Virus record (IMG/VR): IMGVR_UViG_3300036715_001527
Coordinates: 1 to 28,343 of that record
DNA length: 28,343 nt
Origin: a virus
Strand: one strand, 5' to 3'
Made by a program: the position numbers and the translations under genes. This document shows, in pieces, positions 13,111-18,924 of this stretch. Position 1 is the first letter of the stretch. The number at the start of each line of letters is the position of its first letter. The notes beneath the pieces were generated by a model. The model did not search any database. It saw only the letters and a list, made by a program, of their open reading frames with translations, and was not told the origin of the DNA.

Positions 13111-13449
13111 GTGTGATCTCTGTAATTTGTCAAGTTTATAGTGTAGCACATGTAAAAAATTAAGTATGTGAAATTAATTAAAATTTCGTTAGGTAGTTTA
13201 TACGTGGCTTGGGGGAAACTAAATTAGTCAAATTAGTAGCTTTAGTTAATGTGTGCACGAAACATAATAATTAATTGTGTACTCATTTTAAAAAAAAAAT
13301 CTTTAATTATTATGTTTTCCTCCTGGGAGTACCTAATTTTACTAATTTTACTAATTCCCTATGTAATACCCTGTTATTTCACTACTATTCCTAGCCAACC
13401 AAAATTCTATCAGAAAAAGCACCTGTTTTGATGCTTTTTCTGCTATATT
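13111..13449. repeat. AT-rich non-coding region with a large inverted repeat and 9-bp repeats
   Basis: No gene is seen in 339 bases. AAACATAATAATTAA (13260-13274) and its perfect 15-bp inverse (13303-13317) flank a 28-base loop containing a run of ten A. Outside it, ACTAATTTT is repeated three times (about 13334-13356), and AAATTAGT, its inverse, occurs twice (about 13220-13236). An AT-rich palindrome flanked by opposed iteron-like repeats is the layout of some replication origins and operator regions. The function is inferred. Confidence 0.6.
13411..13442 (-). terminator. Perfect 11-bp hairpin after the 88-aa gene
   Basis: CAGAAAAAGCA (13411-13421) pairs with TGCTTTTTCTG (13432-13442) around a 10-base loop. 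It starts 8 bases past the stop of the 13450-13716 gene. In the leftward sense the 3' arm itself supplies a T5 stretch and AGAATTTT follows. Confidence 0.65.
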
Positions 13450-13716
13450 CTAGTTCAAGTGATACAATAAAAACTCGACCTGCAAAATAGCTTTTTCTTG
13501 CATCAGATCATTAATATCAGCATTCACTTGCTCAATGCTAAAATTTGTCGCTTGAACATAGCAATAATCGCGAATTTCGCCAATATTCTTGTCACCTTGA
13601 GTTCTTAACAAACCCAAGATACAACTTTTGCAGGAAATGTCCTGCAAACAGCGCATCACACCTTGGCGAAACGTGTTACACTGAATGAGATTTGCACCCG
13701 TTGTTAGTGTGGTCAT
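13450..13716 (-). CDS. Small helical protein, 88 aa, possibly winged-helix
   Basis: GAGGAG lies 7 bases before ATG 13716; the upstream ATG 13731 precedes that site. The centre (VMRCLQDISCKSCILGLLRT, then IEQVNADINDLMQEKAILQV) has the helix-helix-strand feel of a winged helix. The first codons ATG ACC ACA C are again the dispersed 9-mer. A regulator role is a guess. It lies between a palindromic gap on one side and the AT-rich region on the other. Confidence 0.62.
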   Translation of the reverse strand: MTTLTTGANLIQCNTFRQGVMRCLQDISCKSCILGLLRTQGDKNIGEIRDYCYVQATNFSIEQVNADINDLMQEKAILQVEFLLYHLN

Positions 13717-13854
13717 ACACTTGCTCCTCAATTAAAGAAATTAGACAACCAATTTAAACCGTTTTTAAGCGTTTTTACACCATACCCGCTACGCTGCTAT
13801 TACCCAACCCCTAAGCGCAGCGCCTTGGGTGTTTGCCGTGCGTTTAAACCGCAT
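13717..13854. other. Intergenic gap with TTTAAACC and AAGCG repeats
   Basis: No credible gene is seen. AATTTAAACCGTTTTTAAGC followed by GTTTTT near 13750 and GCGTTTAAACCGCATTTAAC near 13841 echo the TTTAAACGC elements at 6929 and 21733. A G+C-rich near-palindrome (AAGCGCAGCGCCTT) lies between them. A promoter for the 13716 start is likely within the gap but no clear pair of boxes is visible. Confidence 0.4.
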
Positions 13855-14049
13855 TTAACTAAGCGCACGTGGTTGCGTTTTGCACTTAACCGGCCCAGCA
13901 GGTGTATTCTTCGCATTTTGCAGCCGTTCCACCTCGCAAAAAGCAATCTTTGTGAGGTTTCGGACAAACATCCTGAAAGAGAATAACATCACGAAAATCA
14001 GGAACGCAAATACTGCCAAGATTATTAAAATTCCAGCTAAAACAGACAT
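13855..14049 (-). CDS. Small membrane protein, 64 aa
   Basis: GGAGG lies 8 bases before ATG 14049. Residues 3-27 (VLAGILIILAVFAFLIFVML) form one transmembrane helix, followed by a basic segment (RMFVRNLTKIAF) and a polar tail. The topology suggests N-out, C-in. Role unknown; small phage membrane proteins often modulate the host envelope. Confidence 0.7.
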   Translation of the reverse strand: MSVLAGILIILAVFAFLIFVMLFSFRMFVRNLTKIAFCEVERLQNAKNTPAGPVKCKTQPRALS

Positions 14050-14112
14050 TTTTACACCTCCAAAATGGAAATAGGAGCCGAAGCTCCTATTTTAAGACAC
14101 GCTGCCGACAAA

Positions 14113-14742
14113 TTACGCGATGGGTTGCAAACCGTCGTATTCGCCGGCTACTTGATGCACCGAAGTAATTTTCGGCAGACGGCCTGTCACGCCGTTAAAC
14201 TGACGCCAGCGAGCGTATTGCGTTTTGATTGTGTGCCCATTGACCGAAACAACTGCTGGATGTATTTTCAGTGCTGCGATTGTCGCTACACCGTGGGATG
14301 TACCGGACAATTCGTCGCAAGCTGCCCAGATCTTGCCACAGAGGGTTTCGACCGCAGGACGTGTGATGCCGTTGCGCTGGACTTTGTCAACTTTCGGTTT
14401 CGCGATTTTGACTGCTGTTGGTGCGATACCGTGTCTCAGTTGCAGAGCTTTGAGTTCTTCTTGGAAAGTGTCCAGTACAGCGGGCGGTGTCGACAACTGC
14501 GCAGGTGCAGACAGTTGTTGTACAGCAAAGGCCATTACGTCGACATTGCCTTTCTTTTCCGCTGCGCGTTGTTCTGCAGGGACTTCGGCCGGTTTGTCGT
14601 TCACTTTCACGATTGGAGCCTTGTCGGTCAGGTGCGCAGGGATACCTGCAACATCTTTGTCTTTGTCTTTTGCTTTAGGCGGGTTAGCGATCGCTGGTGG
14701 CTTTTTGGAAGAAGCCTTTTGGCTGGTTTGTTTCGTAGTCAT
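14113..14742 (-). CDS. Protein with disordered Lys/Pro-rich N-terminus and a small conserved C-terminal domain, 209 aa
   Basis: AAGG lies 7 bases before ATG 14742. Residues 1-65 are Lys/Ala/Pro-rich and probably disordered. Residues about 124-188 form a conserved domain (RPAVETLCGKIWAACDELSG, then GHTIKTQYARWRQFNG). The C-x2-(I/V)-W/H-x2-A pattern and the N/G-x-x-T-x-x-TQYA-R/K-W/Y pattern recur in the Ala-rich protein at 17755-18132, so the two share a domain. A basic, helix-rich domain suggests nucleic-acid binding, which is inferred. Confidence 0.7.
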   Translation of the reverse strand: MTTKQTSQKASSKKPPAIANPPKAKDKDKDVAGIPAHLTDKAPIVKVNDKPAEVPAEQRAAEKKGNVDVMAFAVQQLSAPAQLSTPPAVLDTFQEELKALQLRHGIAPTAVKIAKPKVDKVQRNGITRPAVETLCGKIWAACDELSGTSHGVATIAALKIHPAVVSVNGHTIKTQYARWRQFNGVTGRLPKITSVHQVAGEYDGLQPIA

Positions 14743-14784
14743 GCTAGTGCCTTTCAGAAATGTTAAGTGGTTGGATTACCACAG

Positions 14785-14798
14785 ACCGCTTACGCGGT
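14785..14798 (-). other. Short hairpin downstream of the 30-aa gene
   Basis: ACCGC (14785-14789) pairs with GCGGT (14794-14798) over a TTAC loop. It lies between the 30-aa membrane peptide and the 209-aa gene. No T-tract follows, so a terminator is doubtful. Confidence 0.3.
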
Positions 14799-14826
14799 TT
14801 CGGCCATTAAAGCCTCATCAGTGTGG

Positions 14827-14919
14827 TTATTCGACTAGTGCGTACATAAAGACCAAGAAACCCAAAATGGTCAATGTGTCGAAAACCAGTAAAGACATAT
14901 AGATAGCGAAAGATTTCAT
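14827..14919 (-). CDS. Tiny membrane peptide, 30 aa
   Basis: GGAG lies 8 bases before ATG 14919. The whole product is hydrophobic (MSLLVFDTLTILGFLVFMYA), one transmembrane helix with a short MKSFAIY start and an ALVE end. Its stop codon lies inside a copy of the dispersed 9-mer (14821-14829). The good ribosome site makes it more than a chance frame. Role unknown. Confidence 0.6.
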   Translation of the reverse strand: MKSFAIYMSLLVFDTLTILGFLVFMYALVE

Positions 14920-15030
14920 TTTTATTGCTCCGTTTAAAGTTTTTAACTGATGTAGTAATTGTGCGCTTAACCCGCTCACCCGTCTAATTGATTGTAACTA
15001 TTGGGCAAGCAGGTTAATAGGTTTTAGCTA

Positions 15031-15306
15031 TTAAGGAAGATTGCCGTTGTTCACACTTTGACTGTCCTCTGAGCAAATGACTTGTTCCCATGCTTCATGA
15101 TAGGCCAATTTCCAAGCAAGAGCTTCCCAAACATCTCCACCTTCTGTATTGCTCTGCATTTGCGCATCAGCGAGTTGTTTGATGCCCGGCCAGCTCAGCT
15201 GCATTTCTTTCGCAGCCGAGAGCAATTCATTCGCGCGGTCAATCAAACCACGCAAATCGGTCAAGGCAAACTTGTCTGCCAAGGCATGGTCAATATTTAA
15301 AGTCAT
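15031..15306 (-). CDS. Hypothetical helical protein, 91 aa
   Basis: ATG 15306 overlaps the previous TGA as ATGA, so it is preferred to the upstream ATG at 15366. The chain is helical throughout (LTDLRGLIDRANELLSAAKE; KQLADAQMQS; EALAWKLAYHEAWEQV) with an acidic tail. Function is unknown. Confidence 0.66.
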   Translation of the reverse strand: MTLNIDHALADKFALTDLRGLIDRANELLSAAKEMQLSWPGIKQLADAQMQSNTEGGDVWEALAWKLAYHEAWEQVICSEDSQSVNNGNLP

Positions 15307-15581
15307 TTCACACCAGCTCTTCTTTTTAATTCTGCTTTGACCGCACGAGCGGTAGGGCCTGTCCACTGAGACGCGTTGGCAAGGAAGTACAAGACGATGG
15401 ATTTACCGCTGTCTTGATAGAAATTCTGGCTGATGTTATCCAGCTCGGTCATTGGCTCGAGGTAAGCTTTTGCATGAACTGGAATATTCTTCCAGTCCTT
15501 TTTGCAAATGACCGCCAACTCATTAAGTTTCAGTCGCGGTAGTTCAGTTATTTCTTGAGTGGAAAGAATTATGTTGCTCAT
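15303..15581 (-). CDS. Hypothetical protein, 92 aa
   Basis: AAAGG lies 7 bases before ATG 15581, which overlaps the RHH protein's TGA. It begins MSNIILSTQEITELPRLKLN, has a helix (HAKAYLEPMTELDNISQNFY) and a C-terminal basic helix (GPTARAVKAELKRRAG). Coupling to the RHH gene suggests a related role, perhaps a two-gene regulatory pair. That is a guess from context. Confidence 0.66.
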   Translation of the reverse strand: MSNIILSTQEITELPRLKLNELAVICKKDWKNIPVHAKAYLEPMTELDNISQNFYQDSGKSIVLYFLANASQWTGPTARAVKAELKRRAGVK

Positions 15582-15754
15582 GATTGTACCTTTGTAGTTT
15601 CGTTTTCCATGAATGCGCGGATTACTTCAGATGCGGTAATGCCTTTGGATGCGCACAGCTTTTGAAAGTCCGCTTTGAGTTTCGGCGGGAGTTTCAAATT
15701 AAAAGTTGCCAAGACCTCTTGGGGAGGTTTGATGTAAAGTGATTCGTTACTCAT
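15578..15754 (-). CDS. Ribbon-helix-helix DNA-binding protein, 58 aa
   Basis: AGGAG lies 7 bases before ATG 15754. Residues 16-50 (LATFNLKLPPKLKADFQKLC; KGITASEVIRAFM) match the Arc/CopG RHH pattern: a short strand with alternating polar residues, then two helices. The stop overlaps the next gene as ATGA. It is likely a dimeric repressor acting on phage promoters, perhaps on the palindromes in this arm. It follows a two-hairpin RNA element in its leader. Confidence 0.75.
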   Translation of the reverse strand: MSNESLYIKPPQEVLATFNLKLPPKLKADFQKLCASKGITASEVIRAFMENETTKVQS

Positions 15755-15770
15755 TTAAATCTCCTGTTAT

Positions 15771-15813
15771 AGTCCAAAGCGGACTCACAAACTCACTGGT
15801 TACAATGAGTTTG
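15771..15813 (-). ncRNA. Two-hairpin RNA element, copy a
   Basis: In the leftward transcript, hairpin A is CAAACTCA/TGAGTTTG with a 10-base loop (plus-strand 15788-15813). It is followed by hairpin B, AGTCC-GCTTT-GGACT (15771-15785). The element lies after the 15823-16101 gene and before the Shine-Dalgarno of the RHH gene. Relative to copies b and c the stem of B has a compensatory G-C to C-G swap. Confidence 0.65.
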
Positions 15814-15822
15814 GAAATTGCT

Positions 15823-16101
15823 TTAGCTGTGAGTCGACCACTTTTTACTCGTGGTATTATAAACTGCTTGAATGTAAAAAGTGCATTCTCCTACGTCGTT
15901 GAGGTAGGTTGCGCCAATTTCTGGTTCACCGCTGTAGAAATACGGCACCAGTATCACTTTATTGTAACTCGGCAAACCCCAAAGAGTCAGATAGCCGAGA
16001 AGTATTTGGAACTTGTCCATTGCTTCGTCTTCACACATGCGTTTCTCAACTTCCATTAATGCAATTGGGTCAACGATTGTGATTGCGCGGTTGGTAGTCA
16101 T
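15823..16101 (-). CDS. Hypothetical protein, 92 aa
   Basis: GAGGAG lies 7 bases before ATG 16101. It begins MTTNRAITIVDPIALMEVEK and includes LLGYLTLWGLPSYNKVILVP with a C-terminal beta segment (ECTFYIQAVYNTTSKKW). Its 3' end runs into the first two-hairpin element. No known domain is recognised. Confidence 0.65.
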   Translation of the reverse strand: MTTNRAITIVDPIALMEVEKRMCEDEAMDKFQILLGYLTLWGLPSYNKVILVPYFYSGEPEIGATYLNDVGECTFYIQAVYNTTSKKWSTHS

Positions 16102-16139
16102 TTGTTTCTCCTCGTGATAGTGTAGTTAATGAAATTGCT

Positions 16140-16385
16140 TTAGCGCCTGTTAGCCAAGATTCGCTGAGTGGCTTCGTATAAGTCTCCCAAATGATCGTTA
16201 TTTTCGGTCATTTGGATTATAATCCACTCGCGTAAATCCGTTTCCAACGCAATTTCACCACGCTGGTAAGCTGCGTTAAAGGCTTGTAAAAGAGATTCAG
16301 CCATCATGGCATTGGCTTGATACATCAAGCTCGCCGCAATAGCCTCCATTATTTCTGGCGTGCATCTTTTGTGTAGTCTTAGCAT
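16140..16385 (-). CDS. Hypothetical helical protein, 81 aa
   Basis: The start MLRLHKRCTPEIMEAIAASL at ATG 16385 is chosen because the degenerate copy at 16892-16933 has its Shine-Dalgarno at the same spacing (GAGAAG here, AGGAGAAG there). ATG 16397, overlapping the leader stop, is an alternative. The rest is helical and acidic (MMAESLLQAFNAAYQRGEIA; REWIIIQMTENNDHLGDLYE). Function is unknown. Confidence 0.62.
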   Translation of the reverse strand: MLRLHKRCTPEIMEAIAASLMYQANAMMAESLLQAFNAAYQRGEIALETDLREWIIIQMTENNDHLGDLYEATQRILANRR

Positions 16386-16393
16386 AGTGCTTC

Positions 16394-16450
16394 TCATAGT
16401 GTGGTTAATGAAAGTACATTGTGTTGTACATGGCTTACTCCCATTTTCAT
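16394..16450 (-). CDS. Possible 18-aa leader peptide
   Basis: AAGGA lies 6 bases before ATG 16450. The product is MKMGVSHVQHNVLSLTTL, and its TGA overlaps ATG 16397. A matching MGVTHVQH frame follows the other copy of this leader (about 16938-16964) and stops early. Conservation of GV-x-HVQH between two leaders hints that it is translated, perhaps to control the downstream gene. Confidence 0.35.
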   Translation of the reverse strand: MKMGVSHVQHNVLSLTTL

Positions 16451-16469
16451 TTTATTTCCTTATCGTGAT

Positions 16470-16513
16470 AGTGCAAAGCGCACTCAGTATCCAACTATTG
16501 CTAATTGGATACT
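16470..16513 (-). ncRNA. Two-hairpin RNA element, copy b
   Basis: Hairpin A is AGTATCCAA/TTGGATACT with a 10-base loop (16486-16513). Hairpin B is AGTGC-GCTTT-GCACT (16470-16484). It lies between the 16531-16854 gene and the leader of the 81-aa gene. Loop A starts CT and ends AA on the plus strand, as in the other copies, while the stem sequence is unrelated. Confidence 0.65.
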
Positions 16514-16530
16514 AAATTACTTTATTTAGA

Positions 16531-16854
16531 TTAGAAACAATTTTCCATCAGTAGGTATTCGCAGTAATTGAGATAGTCGCGCAGCAAGTTTGGTGCAATG
16601 ATTATTTCAGCTTCATATGTTGCTGCGTCAAGATCGTACTTAGCGTCAAGCCAATCTTGTATCATTTTGCCTCGAGCAATTGTTTCAGCGTCATGCTCGG
16701 TTGCATTTTCGTCATTACGCGCTACTCGTTTAAACATCATTGCACGTTGTATGTATTGCGCAATGTTAATAAAGCGTGGTTCAGTCATGTCGGCTTCATT
16801 AAGCAGCATTTGGTCAATGAATTGCTGATCGTCGTTTAGTTTTTTGATGTCCAT
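16531..16854 (-). CDS. Hypothetical acidic helical protein, 107 aa
   Basis: The start at ATG 16854 has GAGAG a few bases upstream. Helices are evident (DIKKLNDDQQFIDQMLLNEA; INIAQYIQRAMMFKRVARND; LLRDYLNYCEYLLMENC). It is net acidic. Its 3' end meets the copy-b hairpins. Function is unknown. Confidence 0.62.
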   Translation of the reverse strand: MDIKKLNDDQQFIDQMLLNEADMTEPRFINIAQYIQRAMMFKRVARNDENATEHDAETIARGKMIQDWLDAKYDLDAATYEAEIIIAPNLLRDYLNYCEYLLMENCF

Positions 16855-16891
16855 GATACTCTCATAGTTATTATGTTTCAGTGTATGTGTC

Positions 16892-16933
16892 CTAGCTGGT
16901 ATGCCGGGGCGTGCTTTTGTGTGGTCTTATCAT
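16892..16933 (-). pseudogene. Degenerate 13-codon copy of the start of the 81-aa gene
   Basis: AGGAGAAG precedes ATG 16933, and the product MIRPHKSTPRHTS matches the first residues of MLRLHKRCTPEI before stopping at TAG 16892. The surrounding leader also matches that of the 81-aa gene, pointing to a segmental duplication with later loss of the gene body. Confidence 0.5.
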
Positions 16934-16988
16934 AGTGCTTCTCCTAGTGTTGTACATGGGTTACTCCCATTTAAATGTTCTTCATAAT

Positions 16989-17032
16989 AGTGCAAAGCGC
17001 ACTCAATACCTTGCTGTTGTCAACAAGGTATT
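16989..17032 (-). ncRNA. Two-hairpin RNA element, copy c
   Basis: Hairpin A is AATACCTTG/CAAGGTATT with a 10-base loop (17005-17032). Hairpin B is AGTGC-GCTTT-GCACT (16989-17003). It lies directly after the 17041-17259 gene. Hairpin B is identical to copy b, whereas the stem of A is different in sequence but the same length. Confidence 0.65.
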
Positions 17033-17040
17033 AAATTACT

Positions 17041-17259
17041 TTACTTAGCTAATTCTTGTTGTACCATCCACATCGTAAAATCGCCAATCAGCTCTAATCC
17101 GTCGTAGGTTGTATCGTCCTCAACAGTATCTTGCATGTCGCCAAGGTACTGTTCAATATATGTATGCCAAGAAATAGGTACATATTCTTTCAAAAACAAA
17201 GTTGCCACTTCGGGGTTAGCAGCCATTTGTGCTACTGTGCCAGTAAATATTGTCGCCAT
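17041..17259 (-). CDS. Hypothetical acidic protein, 72 aa
   Basis: AGGAG lies 7 bases before ATG 17259. It begins MATIFTGTVAQMAANPEVAT and has a strongly acidic second half (YLGDMQDTVEDDTTYDGLEL). It is the first gene of the leftward small-gene series apart from the Ala-rich gene. Acidic early phage proteins of this size are often DNA mimics or host inhibitors, but nothing in the sequence proves that here. Confidence 0.65.
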   Translation of the reverse strand: MATIFTGTVAQMAANPEVATLFLKEYVPISWHTYIEQYLGDMQDTVEDDTTYDGLELIGDFTMWMVQQELAK

Positions 17260-17591
17260 AATAGTTCTCCTAGTAAATGTGTCCTACGGGTGTAAGGCAC
17301 ATTCACATAGCACCTGTCACGTGCATGTGGTCTACCGGTTAGCGTTACTTTGCTGTTAGGTCTACTGCCCCATGTGTTTCATTTAAGTGTGCTTGCTTGT
17401 AGGGAATGTTTTAACCATACGCGGTTCTGTTGCCGCGCAATACATAGGGGTACGTTTATACAAGTTTTTACATGGGGTTGTGTAGCGCGGTATGGGTGCT
17501 GCTTCTAGTTATACTACGTACCGTGCTACACCTGCTTAGGTTTTTAAATAGCTACCCTATGTACGTACCCGCGTTATGGGGTACAGGGTTG
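17260..17591. other. Non-coding part of the divergence zone, rich in GTAC
   Basis: No convincing gene is seen on either strand. The stretch contains repeated GTAC-centred palindromes (TACGTACC near 17515 and ATGTACGTACCCGCG near 17558) and paired blocks such as ATGGGGT/GGGGTAC. The base pattern (many TGC, GTAC, GGGT) differs from the coding parts. It may contain promoters for the leftward small genes. Confidence 0.45.
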
Positions 17592-17682
17592 TTGCTTGTT
17601 GCTTGTTGCTTGTTGCTTGTTGCTTGTTGCTTGTTGCTTGTTGCTTGTTGCTTGCTGCTTGTTGCTTGTTGCTTGTTGCTTG
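17592..17682. repeat. Tandem array of TTGCTTG, 13 units
   Basis: Thirteen consecutive 7-bp units, all TTGCTTG except one CTGCTTG (17655-17661). Open frames across the array on the plus strand are by-products of the repeat. The array lies at the leftward/rightward switch point and runs into a perfect hairpin. A short tandem array here could be an iteron-type binding site or a slippage-prone contingency tract. Confidence 0.85.
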
Positions 17683-17720
17683 CTACTGCGCACTGGTGTT
17701 TTAGTACGCAGTAGCAAGCA
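17677..17720. repeat. Perfect 14-bp inverted repeat beside the tandem array
   Basis: TGCTTGCTACTGCG (17677-17690) and CGCAGTAGCAAGCA (17707-17720) flank a 16-base loop. The left arm includes the last array unit. It lies 35 bases past the stop of the Ala-rich gene, so it could end that transcript, but no T-tract follows in either direction. Confidence 0.8.
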
Positions 17721-17754
17721 GGGTACTTATGTACCCGCGCTGTGCTTACTGTGC

Positions 17755-18132
17755 TTACTGTGCTGCTTGCTTTGCTTGCTTGCTATATTTAGCAAACTGC
17801 GTCGCTGCTGTTGCGGGGTTAATACCTGCTGCTGCGCACGCTGCAAGGGTAGCGCTGCGCACCCCGTTATTAGCTGCTGCTATTGCATGTACCTGTGCAC
17901 ATGCACCGCGCTGTGCGCTTGGGGCGTACTTTTGTGGGTTGTTGTATGCACGTACCGACATGGTATTTGGTGCAGCTACACCGTACCGCGCTGCAAGTTG
18001 CTGTACTGCAAGCATGTATGCTGCTGCTTTGCGTGCATTGCGTGCTGCTGTGCGCACTTGTTGTGCAATAGCAATAGTTGCTGCTTGTACAGCTTGTATG
18101 CGTGCAGTGCGTAGTGTTGTTTGCTTAACCAT
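17755..18132 (-). CDS. Ala/Gln/Arg-rich basic protein, 125 aa
   Basis: ATG 18132 has AGGGGC upstream and is preferred to ATG 18186. The chain is Ala-rich with regularly spaced Arg/Lys/Gln (QVRTAARNARKAAAYMLAVQ) and no acidic cluster, so it is strongly basic and helical, histone-like in character. The C-terminal part (GACAQVHAIAAANNG, then GINPATAATQFAKYSKQ) resembles the conserved domain of the 209-aa protein at 14113. A DNA-binding or compacting role at the divergence zone is plausible but inferred. Confidence 0.62.
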   Translation of the reverse strand: MVKQTTLRTARIQAVQAATIAIAQQVRTAARNARKAAAYMLAVQQLAARYGVAAPNTMSVRAYNNPQKYAPSAQRGACAQVHAIAAANNGVRSATLAACAAAGINPATAATQFAKYSKQAKQAAQ

Positions 18133-18583
18133 GGTATTGCCCCTATGTAATGTTGCGCGGTAGCAAGGGTTGCACCGCGTATGCACCGTTTAGTGCATAT
18201 AACCATTATACACGTTTGGTACGTATATCCAATGTATATTCAACAACAAATAGGGTGCTTTACATTACTTTACAATAGGCGCGTAGATGGGGCAGACGCA
18301 CTACATTGGTGCAGATGTAGATACGCTGTAAGTAAATTGGTCCAAATTGGTGCAGCTAGGAACCGGGCTTTGCCCACAAACATCATCCCACCCTCTCAAT
18401 ATTCCTCACTCATTCCATCTTCCAAAAAAAAATTAGAAAATTACCATCTCCCTTCTATCATAATAATCTACTTGTACGTACTAAAGATCCCTGCTAATGT
18501 GTTACCGCACAAACCAATACGCAATGTCCCTGCGGGCTAAGTCCCTGCGGGCTAATGAAGCATAACACGTTAAGGAGCTCCAC
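18133..18583. promoter_or_regulatory. Non-coding divergence region upstream of the rightward operon
   Basis: No credible gene is seen in 451 bases. It changes from GTAC/TGC-rich to AT-rich at about 18420-18480 (an A9 run, TATCATAATAATC). ATTGGTGCAG occurs twice (about 18305 and 18344). Near the end is a 15-bp tandem repeat (18526-18555). Rightward early promoters should lie here, but no box pair is clear enough to assign. Confidence 0.45.
18526..18555 (+). repeat. Two tandem 15-bp copies of GTCCCTGCGGGCTAA
   Basis: The two copies are exact and contiguous, each with a CCC-TGC-GGG mini-palindrome. A partial third copy (ATCCCTGCTAATG, lacking CGGG) lies at about 18487. They end 16 bases before the Shine-Dalgarno of the first rightward gene, a position suited to an operator or leader hairpins. 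Confidence 0.7.
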
Positions 18584-18880
18584 ATGATTCCAACCAAGCA
18601 TCCGGTAAGTTTAGTTCCCATCCAAACTAACTGGTATCCTCACGACATCACACCTCTGCAAGACCGCCCAGGTGTCTATAAAGTCCGTCCATCAAAAGAT
18701 GCACCCAATCTAAACGCGACCAGTTTCTTCTACGCCCACTGGAACGGTTATGCATGGGGCTATTCTGCTAATACGAAAGAACAAGCAGAAAAAACCTACG
18801 TCAAGTTCGGCATAGCGAAGCAATACCAAGCGCGCGTTTGGTGCGGACTTACCAAGTTTGGTCGGTTCTGCATGACTTAA
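18584..18880 (+). CDS. Hypothetical protein, 98 aa, first rightward gene
   Basis: AAGGAG lies 7 bases before ATG 18584. It has a beta-rich layout (DRPGVYKVRPSKDAPN; ATSFFYAHWNGYAWGYSANT) ending in WCGLTKFGRFCMT. PGVY-V followed by W-G-x-WG resembles small phage proteins of unknown function. It opens the rightward early operon. Confidence 0.7.
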   Translation: MIPTKHPVSLVPIQTNWYPHDITPLQDRPGVYKVRPSKDAPNLNATSFFYAHWNGYAWGYSANTKEQAEKTYVKFGIAKQYQARVWCGLTKFGRFCMT

Positions 18881-18924
18881 ACTAAAGCTTCTAGCTGTAC
18901 CAATACTAAAATTAAAGGACATCT

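Noticed and set aside
13732-13854. 21-aa frame starting MRFKRTANTQG
   Set aside because: No ribosome site and it lies across the palindromic gap sequence.
14225-14902. 225-aa plus-strand frame
   Set aside because: Antisense of the 209-aa gene; runs through the tiny membrane gene and the intergenic hairpin without a ribosome site.
17592-17682. CRISPR array
   Set aside because: The repeat is a 7-bp unit with no spacers.
17677-17720. Rho-independent terminator
   Set aside because: A strong stem but no T-tract in either direction, so it is listed only as an inverted repeat.
17472-18114. Long plus-strand frames rich in Leu/Val/Ala/Cys over the TTGCTTG array
   Set aside because: They are translations of a 7-bp repeat and of the antisense of the Ala-rich gene; no ribosome site and no natural protein composition.
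18181-18540. 119-aa plus-strand frame in the divergence region
   Set aside because: No Shine-Dalgarno, odd composition, spans AT-rich and repeat sequence that looks regulatory.
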